From: Bradyrhizobium frederickii
GTDB lineage: Bacteria; Pseudomonadota; Alphaproteobacteria; Rhizobiales; Xanthobacteraceae
NCBI RefSeq assembly: GCF_004570865.1
Contig: NZ_SPQS01000005.1
Span: forward strand, 62,001 to 126,000
DNA: 64,000 bases
Direction: 5' to 3'
In this document: in pieces, positions 16,035-23,504 of the stretch
How positions within the stretch are numbered: position 1 is the first letter of the stretch
Layout of the letters: every line of letters begins with the position of its first letter
The notes under the pieces: model-generated
Told to the model about the DNA's origin: nothing
What the model saw: the letters and a program-made list of their open reading frames with translations, nothing else
Database searches by the model: none
Translations under genes and position numbers: made by a program

Positions 16035-16227
16035 CACCGTCCCTGGGGCCACCGGGGTTGCCTCGCCAAGCCACCTACTCTCGGCGGTCGCGCTGCTGCT
16101 CGGTGCGCTGATGGGCTGTTCGATTTCGATCCGAATTTGCTGCGCGAGGCCGCCTGCTGCTCAACGCCAGCAGCTGATGCCGCACGGACATCGCGCGGCG
16201 GGTTTCAGTTGCCGGCCTTGTTGCTTG

Positions 16228-16251
16228 ACTCCACAAACCCGTCCGTGGAGT
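16228..16251. promoter_or_regulatory. Inverted repeat upstream of the duplicated membrane protein gene
   Basis: Perfect 7-bp arms actccac (16228-16234) and gtggagt (16245-16251) are separated by 10 bp, 30 bp before the gene's ATG. It could be an operator or an mRNA leader hairpin. No regulator is adjacent. Confidence 0.3.
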
Positions 16252-16280
16252 TTCCAAGGCGACGCAATCATCCGCCCGCG

Positions 16281-17255
16281 ATGGACGACACCACCACCAG
16301 CAGCGACATTCGCCTCCGTGAAGGCTCCTCGATCGCGCAGCGGCTGGTGATGTCCGGCTTTGCGGCCGCCGTTGCGCTCTGCTTCACCCCCGGCCTGTTC
16401 ACGCACGACACCATGGAGATCATCATCTCCGTGGTCGCGCTGCTGGTCGGCGCCGGATTCGTCGTCGGCATCATGATGGCGCCGGCGGTGGTGTGGATCA
16501 TCACATCGGATGAAATCCTGATCGGACAGCAGCGCCCGTTCGGAAAGCTCCGTACCAGGATCATCGCCAAGGACGACATCGCCGGCTTGCAGGTTCCCGG
16601 CAGCAAGAGGACGAAAGCCCGCTTCCAGCTGGCGTTCACATTGGCCTCGGGAGAGCGGTTGACGTCGCCGCCGATCTCGGACGTCACGCACGTTCATGAC
16701 ACCGTGGCGCGGATCGCCGCGCAGTTCGACGTTCCTGACGTCGAGGCGCCGAGCAATCCGCTCGATGCCAGCAATCCCGAGATGCGTCTCGGCGATCCGC
16801 TCGAGCCGTTTTCCGCCCGGGACATCCGGATCGTTGCGTTCATTGCCCTCGCCCTGTGCGCGGTGCCCTACGCCTACAAGCTCTGGCGGGGGCTATCGCC
16901 GACCCATGTCGACATCCTGCTGCTGCCGCTCGGCGCGCTCGCCGCCTTCGCCGTGCACCGCTACGCCAACCTCGTCACCGGCGCGTTCTGGATCATCCGG
17001 CAAGCCGACATCCGCGTCGAACGCCTGTGGGGCGACGGCAGCTTGCGCGCCGACCATATCGAGGGGCGCGACGTGAAGACGATCACGGTCGAGCGCCGCG
17101 GCCGGTCCGAGGACGAGCATTGCATCGTGGCGATCCGGCTGCATTCGGGGCAAAGATTTCGCAGCCCCCGCATCGGATCGCGGGTCGAGGCGCGCGCGGT
17201 GGCGACCGAGATCGTGCGGCGGCTCGGGATCGCGCCGGAGAGCAACAAGATCTGA
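16281..17255 (+). CDS. Membrane protein of unknown function with an internal duplication
   Basis: I do not recognise a named family. The 324-residue product appears to be built from two similar units, each a two-helix membrane hairpin followed by a soluble beta-rich segment of about 90 residues that resembles a bacterial PH-like domain. Unit 1 has membrane segments at about 24-45 and 52-74 and then WIITSDEILIGQQRPFGKLR. Unit 2 has segments at about 181-200 and 210-230 and then FWIIRQADIRVERLWGDGSL. The two soluble parts align in the pattern WII-x-DI/EI followed by a basic segment and an IAGLQV/VKTITV strand. I chose ATG 16281 over a longer frame because the upstream part is proline- and cysteine-rich without a credible ribosome site. 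Confidence 0.7.
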   Translation: MDDTTTSSDIRLREGSSIAQRLVMSGFAAAVALCFTPGLFTHDTMEIIISVVALLVGAGFVVGIMMAPAVVWIITSDEILIGQQRPFGKLRTRIIAKDDIAGLQVPGSKRTKARFQLAFTLASGERLTSPPISDVTHVHDTVARIAAQFDVPDVEAPSNPLDASNPEMRLGDPLEPFSARDIRIVAFIALALCAVPYAYKLWRGLSPTHVDILLLPLGALAAFAVHRYANLVTGAFWIIRQADIRVERLWGDGSLRADHIEGRDVKTITVERRGRSEDEHCIVAIRLHSGQRFRSPRIGSRVEARAVATEIVRRLGIAPESNKI

Positions 17256-17304
17256 CTGGCGCTTGGCAATGGTCGGAGACGGTCTTTCCGCGACTTCGGT
17301 CTGA

Positions 17305-17455
17305 GCCTCTCCCGCTTGCGGGAGAGGTCGCCGCGTCCCGGGCGATGCGAAGCATCGTCCCGCGCGGCGGGTGAGGGTTCTTTCCTCTAGGGGAGTGTCC
17401 CATTGTGGAGACACCCTCTCCCCCGCCCTCCCCCGCAAGCGGGGGAGGGAGCGCA
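17305..17455. repeat. Family I double-hairpin repeat
   Basis: Left hairpin cctctcccgcttgcgggaga, gcgggtgagggttctttcct block, and right hairpin ccctcccccgcaagcggggg. It matches the copy at 2855-2980. It fills much of the 17256-17642 gap. Confidence 0.85.
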
Positions 17456-17539
17456 GTACCGCCTTGGCCACGACCTAAGCTTTTCGCGCCATCCCCCGTT
17501 TGTGGCATTGCCCGGCTTCGTCAAGAAACCATAGGCATT

Positions 17540-17554
17540 CTAGTGACATACTAG
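17540..17554. promoter_or_regulatory. Small dyad upstream of the L,D-transpeptidase gene
   Basis: ctagt-gacat-actag is a perfect 5-bp dyad about 90 bp before the start. A pair of aacttgcc direct repeats follows at about 17569-17588. Possible operator region; no supporting regulator is near. Confidence 0.2.
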
Positions 17555-17642
17555 AGCGGCGCGCCATCAACTTGCCATGAACTTGCCCCTCAGGTTTGAT
17601 GGCTTTGAATGATTTGCGCTGTGGCAGCGGGGAGAGATTGAA

Positions 17643-18236
17643 ATGGCGGATTTTCGTCACCTGACCGGAATATGCGTGGCCGCGATCGGCCTGTTCCTGT
17701 CCGCGCCGCAAAGCTTCGCCCAGCAGCCGGACCGCGGCGACGAGCCGGGCCTGGTTGCCGACGACGGCTATCAGCTCGAGCCGGAATGGCAGAAGCAGGT
17801 GGTCTATTTCCGCACCACCGAAGCGCCGGGCACGATCATCGTCTCGACCGCCGAACGGCACCTGTATCTGGTGCAGCCCGGCGGGCGCGCGATCCGCTAC
17901 GGCATCGGCGTCGGCCGCGACGGCTTTCAGTGGCAGGGGCTGGTGACCATCACCAACAAGAAGGAGTGGCCGGACTGGACGCCGCCGCCGGAGATGATCC
18001 AGCGCCAGCCCTATCTGCCGCGCTTCATGGCCGGCGGCCCCGGCAATCCGTTAGGGGCCCGCGCCATGTATCTGGGCACTACCGTCTACCGTATCCACGG
18101 CACCAACCGCCCCGACACGATCGGGACCAAGGTGTCCTCGGGCTGCTTCCGCCTCGTCAACAACGACGTCGCCGATCTCTACGACCGCGTCCCTGTCGGC
18201 ACCAAGGTGGTCATCCGGCAGAAGCCTGAGCTCTGA
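17643..18236 (+). CDS. L,D-transpeptidase (YkuD domain)
   Basis: Periplasmic cell-wall enzyme of 197 residues that should form 3-3 peptidoglycan cross-links or attach proteins to peptidoglycan. A signal peptide spans about residues 1-26, ending AQSFAQ-like. The YkuD catalytic domain starts at about residue 60 (TIIVSTAERHLYLVQPGG). The active-site block has His152 in YRIHGTN and the nucleophile Cys168 in SSGCFRL, with the intervening DTIGTKV typical of the family. It stands alone: the nearest genes are an unknown membrane protein upstream and an amino-acid binding protein downstream. Confidence 0.92.
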   Translation: MADFRHLTGICVAAIGLFLSAPQSFAQQPDRGDEPGLVADDGYQLEPEWQKQVVYFRTTEAPGTIIVSTAERHLYLVQPGGRAIRYGIGVGRDGFQWQGLVTITNKKEWPDWTPPPEMIQRQPYLPRFMAGGPGNPLGARAMYLGTTVYRIHGTNRPDTIGTKVSSGCFRLVNNDVADLYDRVPVGTKVVIRQKPEL

Positions 18237-18361
18237 GACTCATGATTCGAGCGTGATCTCTTCGGACGACCGCGTCGCCTTGCCGGCGCGGCTTGTCCGG
18301 ACCGGGATCATGCTCTCCCGCCCTCGCCTGATTCCTTTTCCCGATTTTTCGAGAGAACAAC

Positions 18362-19402
18362 ATGATGCGCACTTTTCGTGGCGGCCTGCTGATCGGGCTC
18401 GCGGTCGCCGTGCTGGTCGCCGTCCTGGCCATCATCTATGAATTCTACGACACCCGCACGCTGAAGCGCACCGTGCGCCGCGGCGAGGTGCTGTGCGGCG
18501 TCAACAAGGGCCTGCCGGGCTTCTCGATCCCCGACGACAAGGGCAACTGGACCGGCTTCGACGTCGATTTCTGCCGCGCGGTCGCCGCCGCGATCTTCAA
18601 CGACCCGGGCAAGGCGAAGTTCGTTCCGCTCGACGCCAACGAGCGCTTCAAGGAATTGCAGAGCCGGAAAGTCGACATCCTGTCGCGCAACTCGACCTGG
18701 AGCATGGCGCGCGAGCTCGACTACGATCTCTACTTCCCCGCGGTCGCCTATTACGACGGCGTCGGCTTCATGCTGCCGCGGTCGCGCAACAAGGAAACCT
18801 CGCTCGACCTTGATGGCAGCAAGGTCTGCGTGCAGACCGGGACCACGACCGTGCTCAACGTCGCCGACTACTTCCGTGCCAACAACATGAAGTACGACGA
18901 GGTGAAGTTCGAGAAGCTCGACGATGTCGTCAAAGCCTACGACACCGGCAAATGCGACACCTTCTCCGCCGACGTTTCCCAGCTCTATGCGCTCAGGCTG
19001 AATCTGTCCAAGCCCGGCGACCACATGATCCTGCCCGACATGATCTCCAAGGAGCCGCTTGCCCCCGTCGTGCGCCAGCGCGACGACGACTGGATGATGA
19101 TCGTGAAGTGGACGCTCTACGCGATGATCAACGCCGAGGAGTTAGGTGTGACCTCGGAGAACATCGACGAGGCCTTGAAGTCGAAGAAGCCGGAAGTGAT
19201 GCGCCTCGTCGGCACCGAAGGTCGTTACGGGGAGCAGCTCGGCCTCACCAAGGACTGGGCCGCCCGCATCATCCGCCACGTCGGCAATTACGGCGAGATG
19301 TACGAGCGCAATATCGGCGAGAAATCGAAGCTGAAGATTCCACGCGGCATGAACCAGCTGTGGAACGCGGGCGGCGTGCAATACGCGCCGCCGATGCGGT
19401 AA
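18362..19402 (+). CDS. Amino-acid ABC transporter binding protein (AapJ/BztA-like), probably membrane-tethered
   Basis: Family 3 solute-binding protein of 346 residues, closest by eye to the general L-amino-acid receptors AapJ and BztA. Diagnostic stretches are VRRGEVLCGVNKGLPGFSIP, GNWTGFDVDFCRAVAAAIF, DILSRNSTWSMARELDYDL and the acidic-residue block KCDTFSADVSQLYALR. The N-terminal hydrophobic segment (about 9-31) is followed by charged residues with no clear cleavage site, so the protein may stay anchored in the inner membrane. GAGAG precedes the ATG. No AapQMP permease or ATPase is adjacent, so it either uses a transporter encoded elsewhere or has a sensing role. Confidence 0.88.
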   Translation: MMRTFRGGLLIGLAVAVLVAVLAIIYEFYDTRTLKRTVRRGEVLCGVNKGLPGFSIPDDKGNWTGFDVDFCRAVAAAIFNDPGKAKFVPLDANERFKELQSRKVDILSRNSTWSMARELDYDLYFPAVAYYDGVGFMLPRSRNKETSLDLDGSKVCVQTGTTTVLNVADYFRANNMKYDEVKFEKLDDVVKAYDTGKCDTFSADVSQLYALRLNLSKPGDHMILPDMISKEPLAPVVRQRDDDWMMIVKWTLYAMINAEELGVTSENIDEALKSKKPEVMRLVGTEGRYGEQLGLTKDWAARIIRHVGNYGEMYERNIGEKSKLKIPRGMNQLWNAGGVQYAPPMR

Positions 19403-19405
19403 CAG

Positions 19406-19486
19406 GTCATTGCGAGCGCAGCGACGCAATCCAGTATTCCGCGGTGATGGGCTGGATTGCTTCGTCGCTGCGCTCCTCGCAATGAC
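19406..19486. repeat. Family E double-hairpin repeat
   Basis: Begins gtcattgcgagcgcagcgac and ends with the mirror gtcgctgcgctcctcgcaat, so the ends form one long dyad around gcaatccagtattccg and ggctggattgc. It is the only copy in the window, directly followed by a family F copy. Confidence 0.8.
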
Positions 19487-19518
19487 GGATTCTGGCCGGC
19501 GCTCTTCACAATTCAACT

Positions 19519-19619
19519 GTCATCGCCCGCGAAAGCGGGCGATCCAGTACGCCGCGGCCTCTCCGTAACTTTCTGCTGTCTCTGGAATACTGGGTCGCCC
19601 GGTCAAGCCGGGCGACGAC
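19519..19619. repeat. Family F double-hairpin repeat
   Basis: Begins gtcatcgcccgcgaaagcgg and ends gggtcgcccggtcaagccgg. The core carries gatccagta and ctggaatactgg. A second copy is at 34208-34307. It lies between convergent genes. Confidence 0.82.
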
Positions 19620-19652
19620 ACCGGCTGTGAGGCGCGGCCTTCGCGCCTCGGC

Positions 19653-20792
19653 TCAATACCCCCGCGCGCGCGCCAGCTGTTCGGTGTGGTAGTTGGCATC
19701 GCCGAACAGCTCCTCGCACACCCGCGCGCGCTTCATGAAGAAGCCGATGTCGAACTGGTCGGTCATGCCCATGCCGCCGTGCATCTGCACGCCTTCCTGC
19801 ACGGCGCGCGTGGCGGTGGTGCCGGCGCGGGCTTTCGCCACTGCGACGGCTGAGGCAGCCTTGGCAACATCCGCGTCCAGCGCCTGGAGCGCCTTCATGG
19901 TCGCGGCGCGGGTGATCTCGATGTCGACATAGAGCTCGGCGGCACGGTGCTGCAGCGCCTGGAATTCGCCGATCAGCTTGCCGAACTGCTTTCTGTTCTT
20001 GAGATACTCGACGGTGCGGCCGAAGACTTCGTCGCTGAGGCCGACCATCTCCGCAGCGACTGCGCCGCGGCCGATGTCGAGCACGCCGTCGAGCAGCGCG
20101 GCGCCCTGATCGACCTCGCCGAGCACGCTGTCGGCATTGACTTCGACATTGGAAAGCTCGATCCGCGCGGCATTGTGCGCGTCGACCATGATGGTGCGCT
20201 CGACCGCAACGCCCTTGGCCTTGGGGTTGACCAGGAACAGCGTGAGGCCGTCACGCTCACCGGCTGAGCCCGCGGTGCGGGCGGCGACGATGAAGAGATC
20301 GGCGACGTGGCCGTCGACCACCAGCGCCTTGGCACCGGAAAGCTTGAAACCGTTGCCGGCGCGCACGGCCTGCAGGCTGGTCTGCAGCGGACGATGCTTG
20401 GCGCCCTCGTCGATCGCGAGCGTCGCGAGCAACGAGCCGCTCGCGATCTTCGGCAGGTATTCCGATTTCTGCGCGGCATTGCCGCCGCGGTTCAGCGCCG
20501 AGGCCGCAACCACTGAGGTCGCGAGGAAGGGCGACGGCATCAAGGTGCGGCCGATCTCCTCCATCACGATTCCGGCTTCCATGAATCCAAGCCCGCTGCC
20601 GCCGAATTCCTCCGGCACCAGGAGGCCGGCAAAACCCATCTCGGCGAAGGAATGCCAGAGCTCCTTGGAGAAGCCGGTGGGGTCCTTGCTGTCGCGCAGA
20701 TGCCGCAGATGCGACACCGGCGCCTTGTCGCTGATCAGCCCGCGCGCGGAGTCGCGGAGCATCGATTGTTCTTCGGTGAGGACGAGGGCCAT
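19653..20792 (-). CDS. Acyl-CoA dehydrogenase (PimD-like small subunit class)
   Basis: FAD-dependent acyl-CoA dehydrogenase of 379 residues, oxidising an acyl-CoA to the enoyl-CoA. The N-terminal domain (MALVLTEEQSMLRDSARGLI) and the middle-domain phrase FAEMGFAGLLVPEEFGGSGL are typical. The C-terminal helical domain ends with VQEGVQMHGGMGMTDQFDIG, the FAD-contacting GGMG motif. It follows a second acyl-CoA dehydrogenase in the same direction; such pairs, as in the pimeloyl-CoA dehydrogenase PimC/PimD, often form heteromers. The start is set at ATG 20792 because the longer frame runs into a family C repeat. The substrate is not evident. Confidence 0.9.
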   Translation of the reverse strand: MALVLTEEQSMLRDSARGLISDKAPVSHLRHLRDSKDPTGFSKELWHSFAEMGFAGLLVPEEFGGSGLGFMEAGIVMEEIGRTLMPSPFLATSVVAASALNRGGNAAQKSEYLPKIASGSLLATLAIDEGAKHRPLQTSLQAVRAGNGFKLSGAKALVVDGHVADLFIVAARTAGSAGERDGLTLFLVNPKAKGVAVERTIMVDAHNAARIELSNVEVNADSVLGEVDQGAALLDGVLDIGRGAVAAEMVGLSDEVFGRTVEYLKNRKQFGKLIGEFQALQHRAAELYVDIEITRAATMKALQALDADVAKAASAVAVAKARAGTTATRAVQEGVQMHGGMGMTDQFDIGFFMKRARVCEELFGDANYHTEQLARARGY

Positions 20793-20826
20793 GTGCGTGT
20801 TTCCGATTCGAAATCTGTTTGTTGTC

Positions 20827-20930
20827 GTCATTCCGGGCTGACCCGAAGGGTCAGACCCGGAATCCATCAGGCCGCATGCATGCCGTGAGATGGATTCCGG
20901 GTTCGCGCTTCGCGCGCCCCGGAATGACGG
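20827..20930. repeat. Family C double-hairpin repeat inside an operon
   Basis: Begins gtcattccgggctgacccga and ends cgcgccccggaatgacgg with atggattccgggttcg inside. It lies in the 153-bp gap between two acyl-CoA dehydrogenase genes read in the same direction, so it is probably transcribed within their mRNA. Confidence 0.85.
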
Positions 20931-20945
20931 GTGCGAGAGCGTGGC

Positions 20946-22145
20946 TTACGCCCCCGGCAGATCCAGGATGCGCTTGGCGACGATGCCGAGCATCACCTCG
21001 GACGTGCCGCCTTCGATCGAGTTGGCCTTGGTGCGCAGCCAGGCACGCGGACGGGCGCCCTGCTTCGAGCGCTCGCTCTCCCATTCCAGCGCATCGACGC
21101 CGCCGGCCGACATCAGGATCTCGTAGCGACGCTTGTTGAGCTCGGTGCCGTAATATTTCATCGCCGACGAGAACGCCGGATGCGCCTGCCCTGACTTGGC
21201 GAGATCGACAGCACGCTCGGCGCAGGCCGCAAGGGCGGCCTCATCCACGTCGAAGCTGGCGATCTTGCCGCGCAGCATGGCATCGTCGAGCTTGCCTTGC
21301 GCATCGGTGCCGACGGAGTCGGCCGCGATCTGGCCGAGCGGCCGGCCGACGCCGCGCTCGCCCATCCCTGAGATCATCGCACGCTCGTGCTGCAGCAGAT
21401 ATTTCGCGACGTCCCAGCCGCGGTTGATCTGCCCGACCACGTGCGATTTCGGCACGCGGACGCCGTCGAAGAAGGTCTCGCAGAACGGCGAATAGCCGGA
21501 GATCAAGAGGATCGGCTTGGTCGAGACGCCCTTCGAGGTCATGTCGAACAGGATGAAGCTGATGCCGTCGTGCTTCTTGGCCGTAGGATCGGTGCGGACC
21601 AGGCAGAAGATCCAGTCGGCGTAATTGGCGTAAGACGTCCAGATCTTCTGGCCGGTGATGATGAAATCGTCGCCATCGCTCTCGGCGCGGGTCTGGAGCG
21701 AAGCGAGATCGGAGCCGGCGTTCGGCTCGGAATAGCCCTGGCACCAGCGGATCTCGCCCGCCGCGATCTTCGGCAGATGCTCCTTCTTCTGGGCGTCGTT
21801 GCCGTATTTCAAAAGCGCCGGCCCGAGCATCCAGATGCCGAAGCTCGACAACGGCGGACGCGCGCCGATTCTTGCCATTTCCGCGCGCAGCACCTTGTGC
21901 TCGGCGGCGCTGAGGCCGCCACCGCCATATTCCTTCGGCCAGTCCGGCACGGTCCAGCCCTTGTCGCGCATGCGCTCGAACCAGATGCGCTGCGGCTCGG
22001 AGGAGAACTTTGCGTTGCGCCCGCCCCAGAATACGTCGGCGTCCGACGTCGCGGGCTTGCGCATCTCCGGCGGGCAATTGGCTTCCAGCCAGGCGCGCGT
22101 CTCGTTGCGGAATGTTTCGAGCTCGGCGGATTCAGTGTCGCTCAT
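20946..22145 (-). CDS. Acyl-CoA dehydrogenase (PimC-like large subunit class)
   Basis: FAD-dependent acyl-CoA dehydrogenase of 399 residues. It shows the N-terminal TVPDWPKEYGGGGLSAAEHK, the FAD-binding block RWCQGYSEPNAGSDLASLQT, the second motif GQKIWTSYANYADWIFCLVR, and the C-terminal SIEGGTSEVMLGIVAKRILD. This pattern is that of the large partner in PimC/PimD-type pairs, and the small partner follows after a repeat-bearing gap. The pair probably acts in beta-oxidation of a fatty, dicarboxylic or alicyclic acyl-CoA; which one is unknown. ATG 22145 is preceded by GGAAACG. Confidence 0.9.
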   Translation of the reverse strand: MSDTESAELETFRNETRAWLEANCPPEMRKPATSDADVFWGGRNAKFSSEPQRIWFERMRDKGWTVPDWPKEYGGGGLSAAEHKVLRAEMARIGARPPLSSFGIWMLGPALLKYGNDAQKKEHLPKIAAGEIRWCQGYSEPNAGSDLASLQTRAESDGDDFIITGQKIWTSYANYADWIFCLVRTDPTAKKHDGISFILFDMTSKGVSTKPILLISGYSPFCETFFDGVRVPKSHVVGQINRGWDVAKYLLQHERAMISGMGERGVGRPLGQIAADSVGTDAQGKLDDAMLRGKIASFDVDEAALAACAERAVDLAKSGQAHPAFSSAMKYYGTELNKRRYEILMSAGGVDALEWESERSKQGARPRAWLRTKANSIEGGTSEVMLGIVAKRILDLPGA

Positions 22146-22284
22146 GGGTCGTTTCCATCAATCAAAATCGACTTTGTTGGCGAGGAGTCTGGGCCAAGCC
22201 CCCGCGGAATTCAACCACTTCCGCGCGCCGCATTCCGCTATAGTCGCGGCGCGGATGGTGCTTGAAAACAAAGAGGAAACGACG

Positions 22285-22830
22285 ATGCGCCTGAAACTTC
22301 TTTCGTCTGGCGAAATGAACGAGAGCCAGCGGCAGACCTACGACGAGTCGATTGCCGGCAAGCGCGGCAAGCCGCCGGCACCGATGATGGCCTGGCTCAA
22401 CAGCCCGGAGATGGCGCGCCACGCCACGCGGCTCGGCGAGGTCCTGCGCTTCGACACGATATTCCCGGCAAAGCTCTCGGAGATCGCGATCCTGGTGACG
22501 GCGCGGCACTGGACCGCGCATTACGAATGGTACGCGCACAAGCGCCTCGCGCTTGCCGGCGGTATGGATCCTGGCGTCATCGACGCCATCCGCGACCGCC
22601 GCACGCCCGAGTTCGACGATCCCGAGGCCAGGATGATCTACGACCTCGCGAAATCACTGCACGAGGGCCACGGCGTCGAGAAGGGCCTCTACGACGAGGC
22701 GGTGAAGCTGCTCGGCGAGCGCGGCGTGGTCGAGGTGATCGGCCTGTGCGGCTATTACACGATGGTATCGATGACGCTGAACACGTTCGAGTTCGAGCTG
22801 CCCGAGGGTGAGGTGAAGGAGCTGAGTTAG
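22285..22830 (+). CDS. Carboxymuconolactone decarboxylase (CMD) family protein
   Basis: All-helical protein of 181 residues of the CMD/AhpD superfamily. The core segment LSEIAILVTARHWTAHYEWYAHKRLA carries the Glu and His residues of this family, but the Cys-x-x-Cys pair of AhpD-type peroxidases is absent, so a disulfide-based peroxidase is unlikely. Gamma-CMD members decarboxylate a lactone in the protocatechuate branch, but no other gene of that pathway is near, so the function is open. GAGGAAAC lies just ahead of ATG 22285, which decides against a much longer upstream frame. It is transcribed away from the acyl-CoA dehydrogenase pair. Confidence 0.85.
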   Translation: MRLKLLSSGEMNESQRQTYDESIAGKRGKPPAPMMAWLNSPEMARHATRLGEVLRFDTIFPAKLSEIAILVTARHWTAHYEWYAHKRLALAGGMDPGVIDAIRDRRTPEFDDPEARMIYDLAKSLHEGHGVEKGLYDEAVKLLGERGVVEVIGLCGYYTMVSMTLNTFEFELPEGEVKELS

Positions 22831-22919
22831 TTTCCGATCGGGAAACGATGGGTTTCGAGATGAGCAATAGCGCTGTCCCGAGGCCCGCCCTATCTGGAGT
22901 TTAGCAACGGAGCATTCCC

Positions 22920-23417
22920 ATGTCGCAAAATCCCGCCGTCGCCGCCGGCACAAGGATCGGCCACGTCCACCTCAAGGTCGCCGATCTCGATCGCGCGCTC
23001 GGCTTCTATTGCGGCGTGCTCGGCTTCGAGCTGATGCAGCGGATGGGCTCAGGCGCCGCCTTCATCTCGGCCGGCGGCTACCACCACCACATCGGGCTCA
23101 ACACCTGGGAAAGCAAGGGCGGCTCGCCACCGCCGCCCGGCACGACCGGGCTGTTTCACACCGCGATCCTCTATCCGACGCGGCCGGCGCTGGCGGACGC
23201 GCTGCATCGTGTGCTCACGGCCGGGATTGTGCTGGATGGGGCGAGCGATCACGGCGTCAGCGAAGCGCTGTATCTGCGCGATCCCGACGAGAATGGCGTG
23301 GAGCTGTATTGGGACAGGCCCAGGGAGCAATGGCCGTTCGGGCCGGATGGGAAGCTGGCGATGTTCACCAAGCGGCTGGATGTCGAGGGATTGCTGAAGC
23401 AGCGGGAGGTGCCGTAG
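22920..23417 (+). CDS. VOC-superfamily (glyoxalase/extradiol dioxygenase-like) protein
   Basis: Protein of 165 residues with the paired beta-alpha-beta-beta-beta fold of the vicinal oxygen chelate superfamily. Metal ligands can be placed at His in GHVHLKV, at His in GLFHTAIL and at Glu in NGVELYWDRP, and a His-rich YHHHIGLN loop lies between. It resembles the single-domain CatE-like 2,3-dioxygenases in Bradyrhizobium and Bacillus, but a glyoxalase or hydrolase role cannot be excluded. It follows the CMD-family gene by 89 bp. Its stop codon TAG at 23415-23417 is the start of a family H repeat. Confidence 0.85.
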   Translation: MSQNPAVAAGTRIGHVHLKVADLDRALGFYCGVLGFELMQRMGSGAAFISAGGYHHHIGLNTWESKGGSPPPPGTTGLFHTAILYPTRPALADALHRVLTAGIVLDGASDHGVSEALYLRDPDENGVELYWDRPREQWPFGPDGKLAMFTKRLDVEGLLKQREVP

Positions 23418-23504
23418 GGTGGGCAAAGCGGAGCGTGCCCACGAACCCTTGTGAGTCATTGAGAAATCGTGGGCACGGCGCTTTGCGCCTTTGCCCACCC
23501 TACG
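23413..23504. repeat. Family H double-hairpin repeat between convergent stops
   Basis: Begins cgtagggtgggcaaagcg and ends cgcctttgcccaccctacg, nearly perfect inverted ends around cgtgcccacgaa and cgtgggcacggcg. The TAG in each end is the actual stop codon of the gene entering from that side (VOC gene on plus, MFS gene on minus). Confidence 0.9.

Noticed and set aside
22285..22830. An AhpD-type peroxidase
   Set aside because: The Cys-x-x-Cys pair needed for that activity is missing from the core helix.
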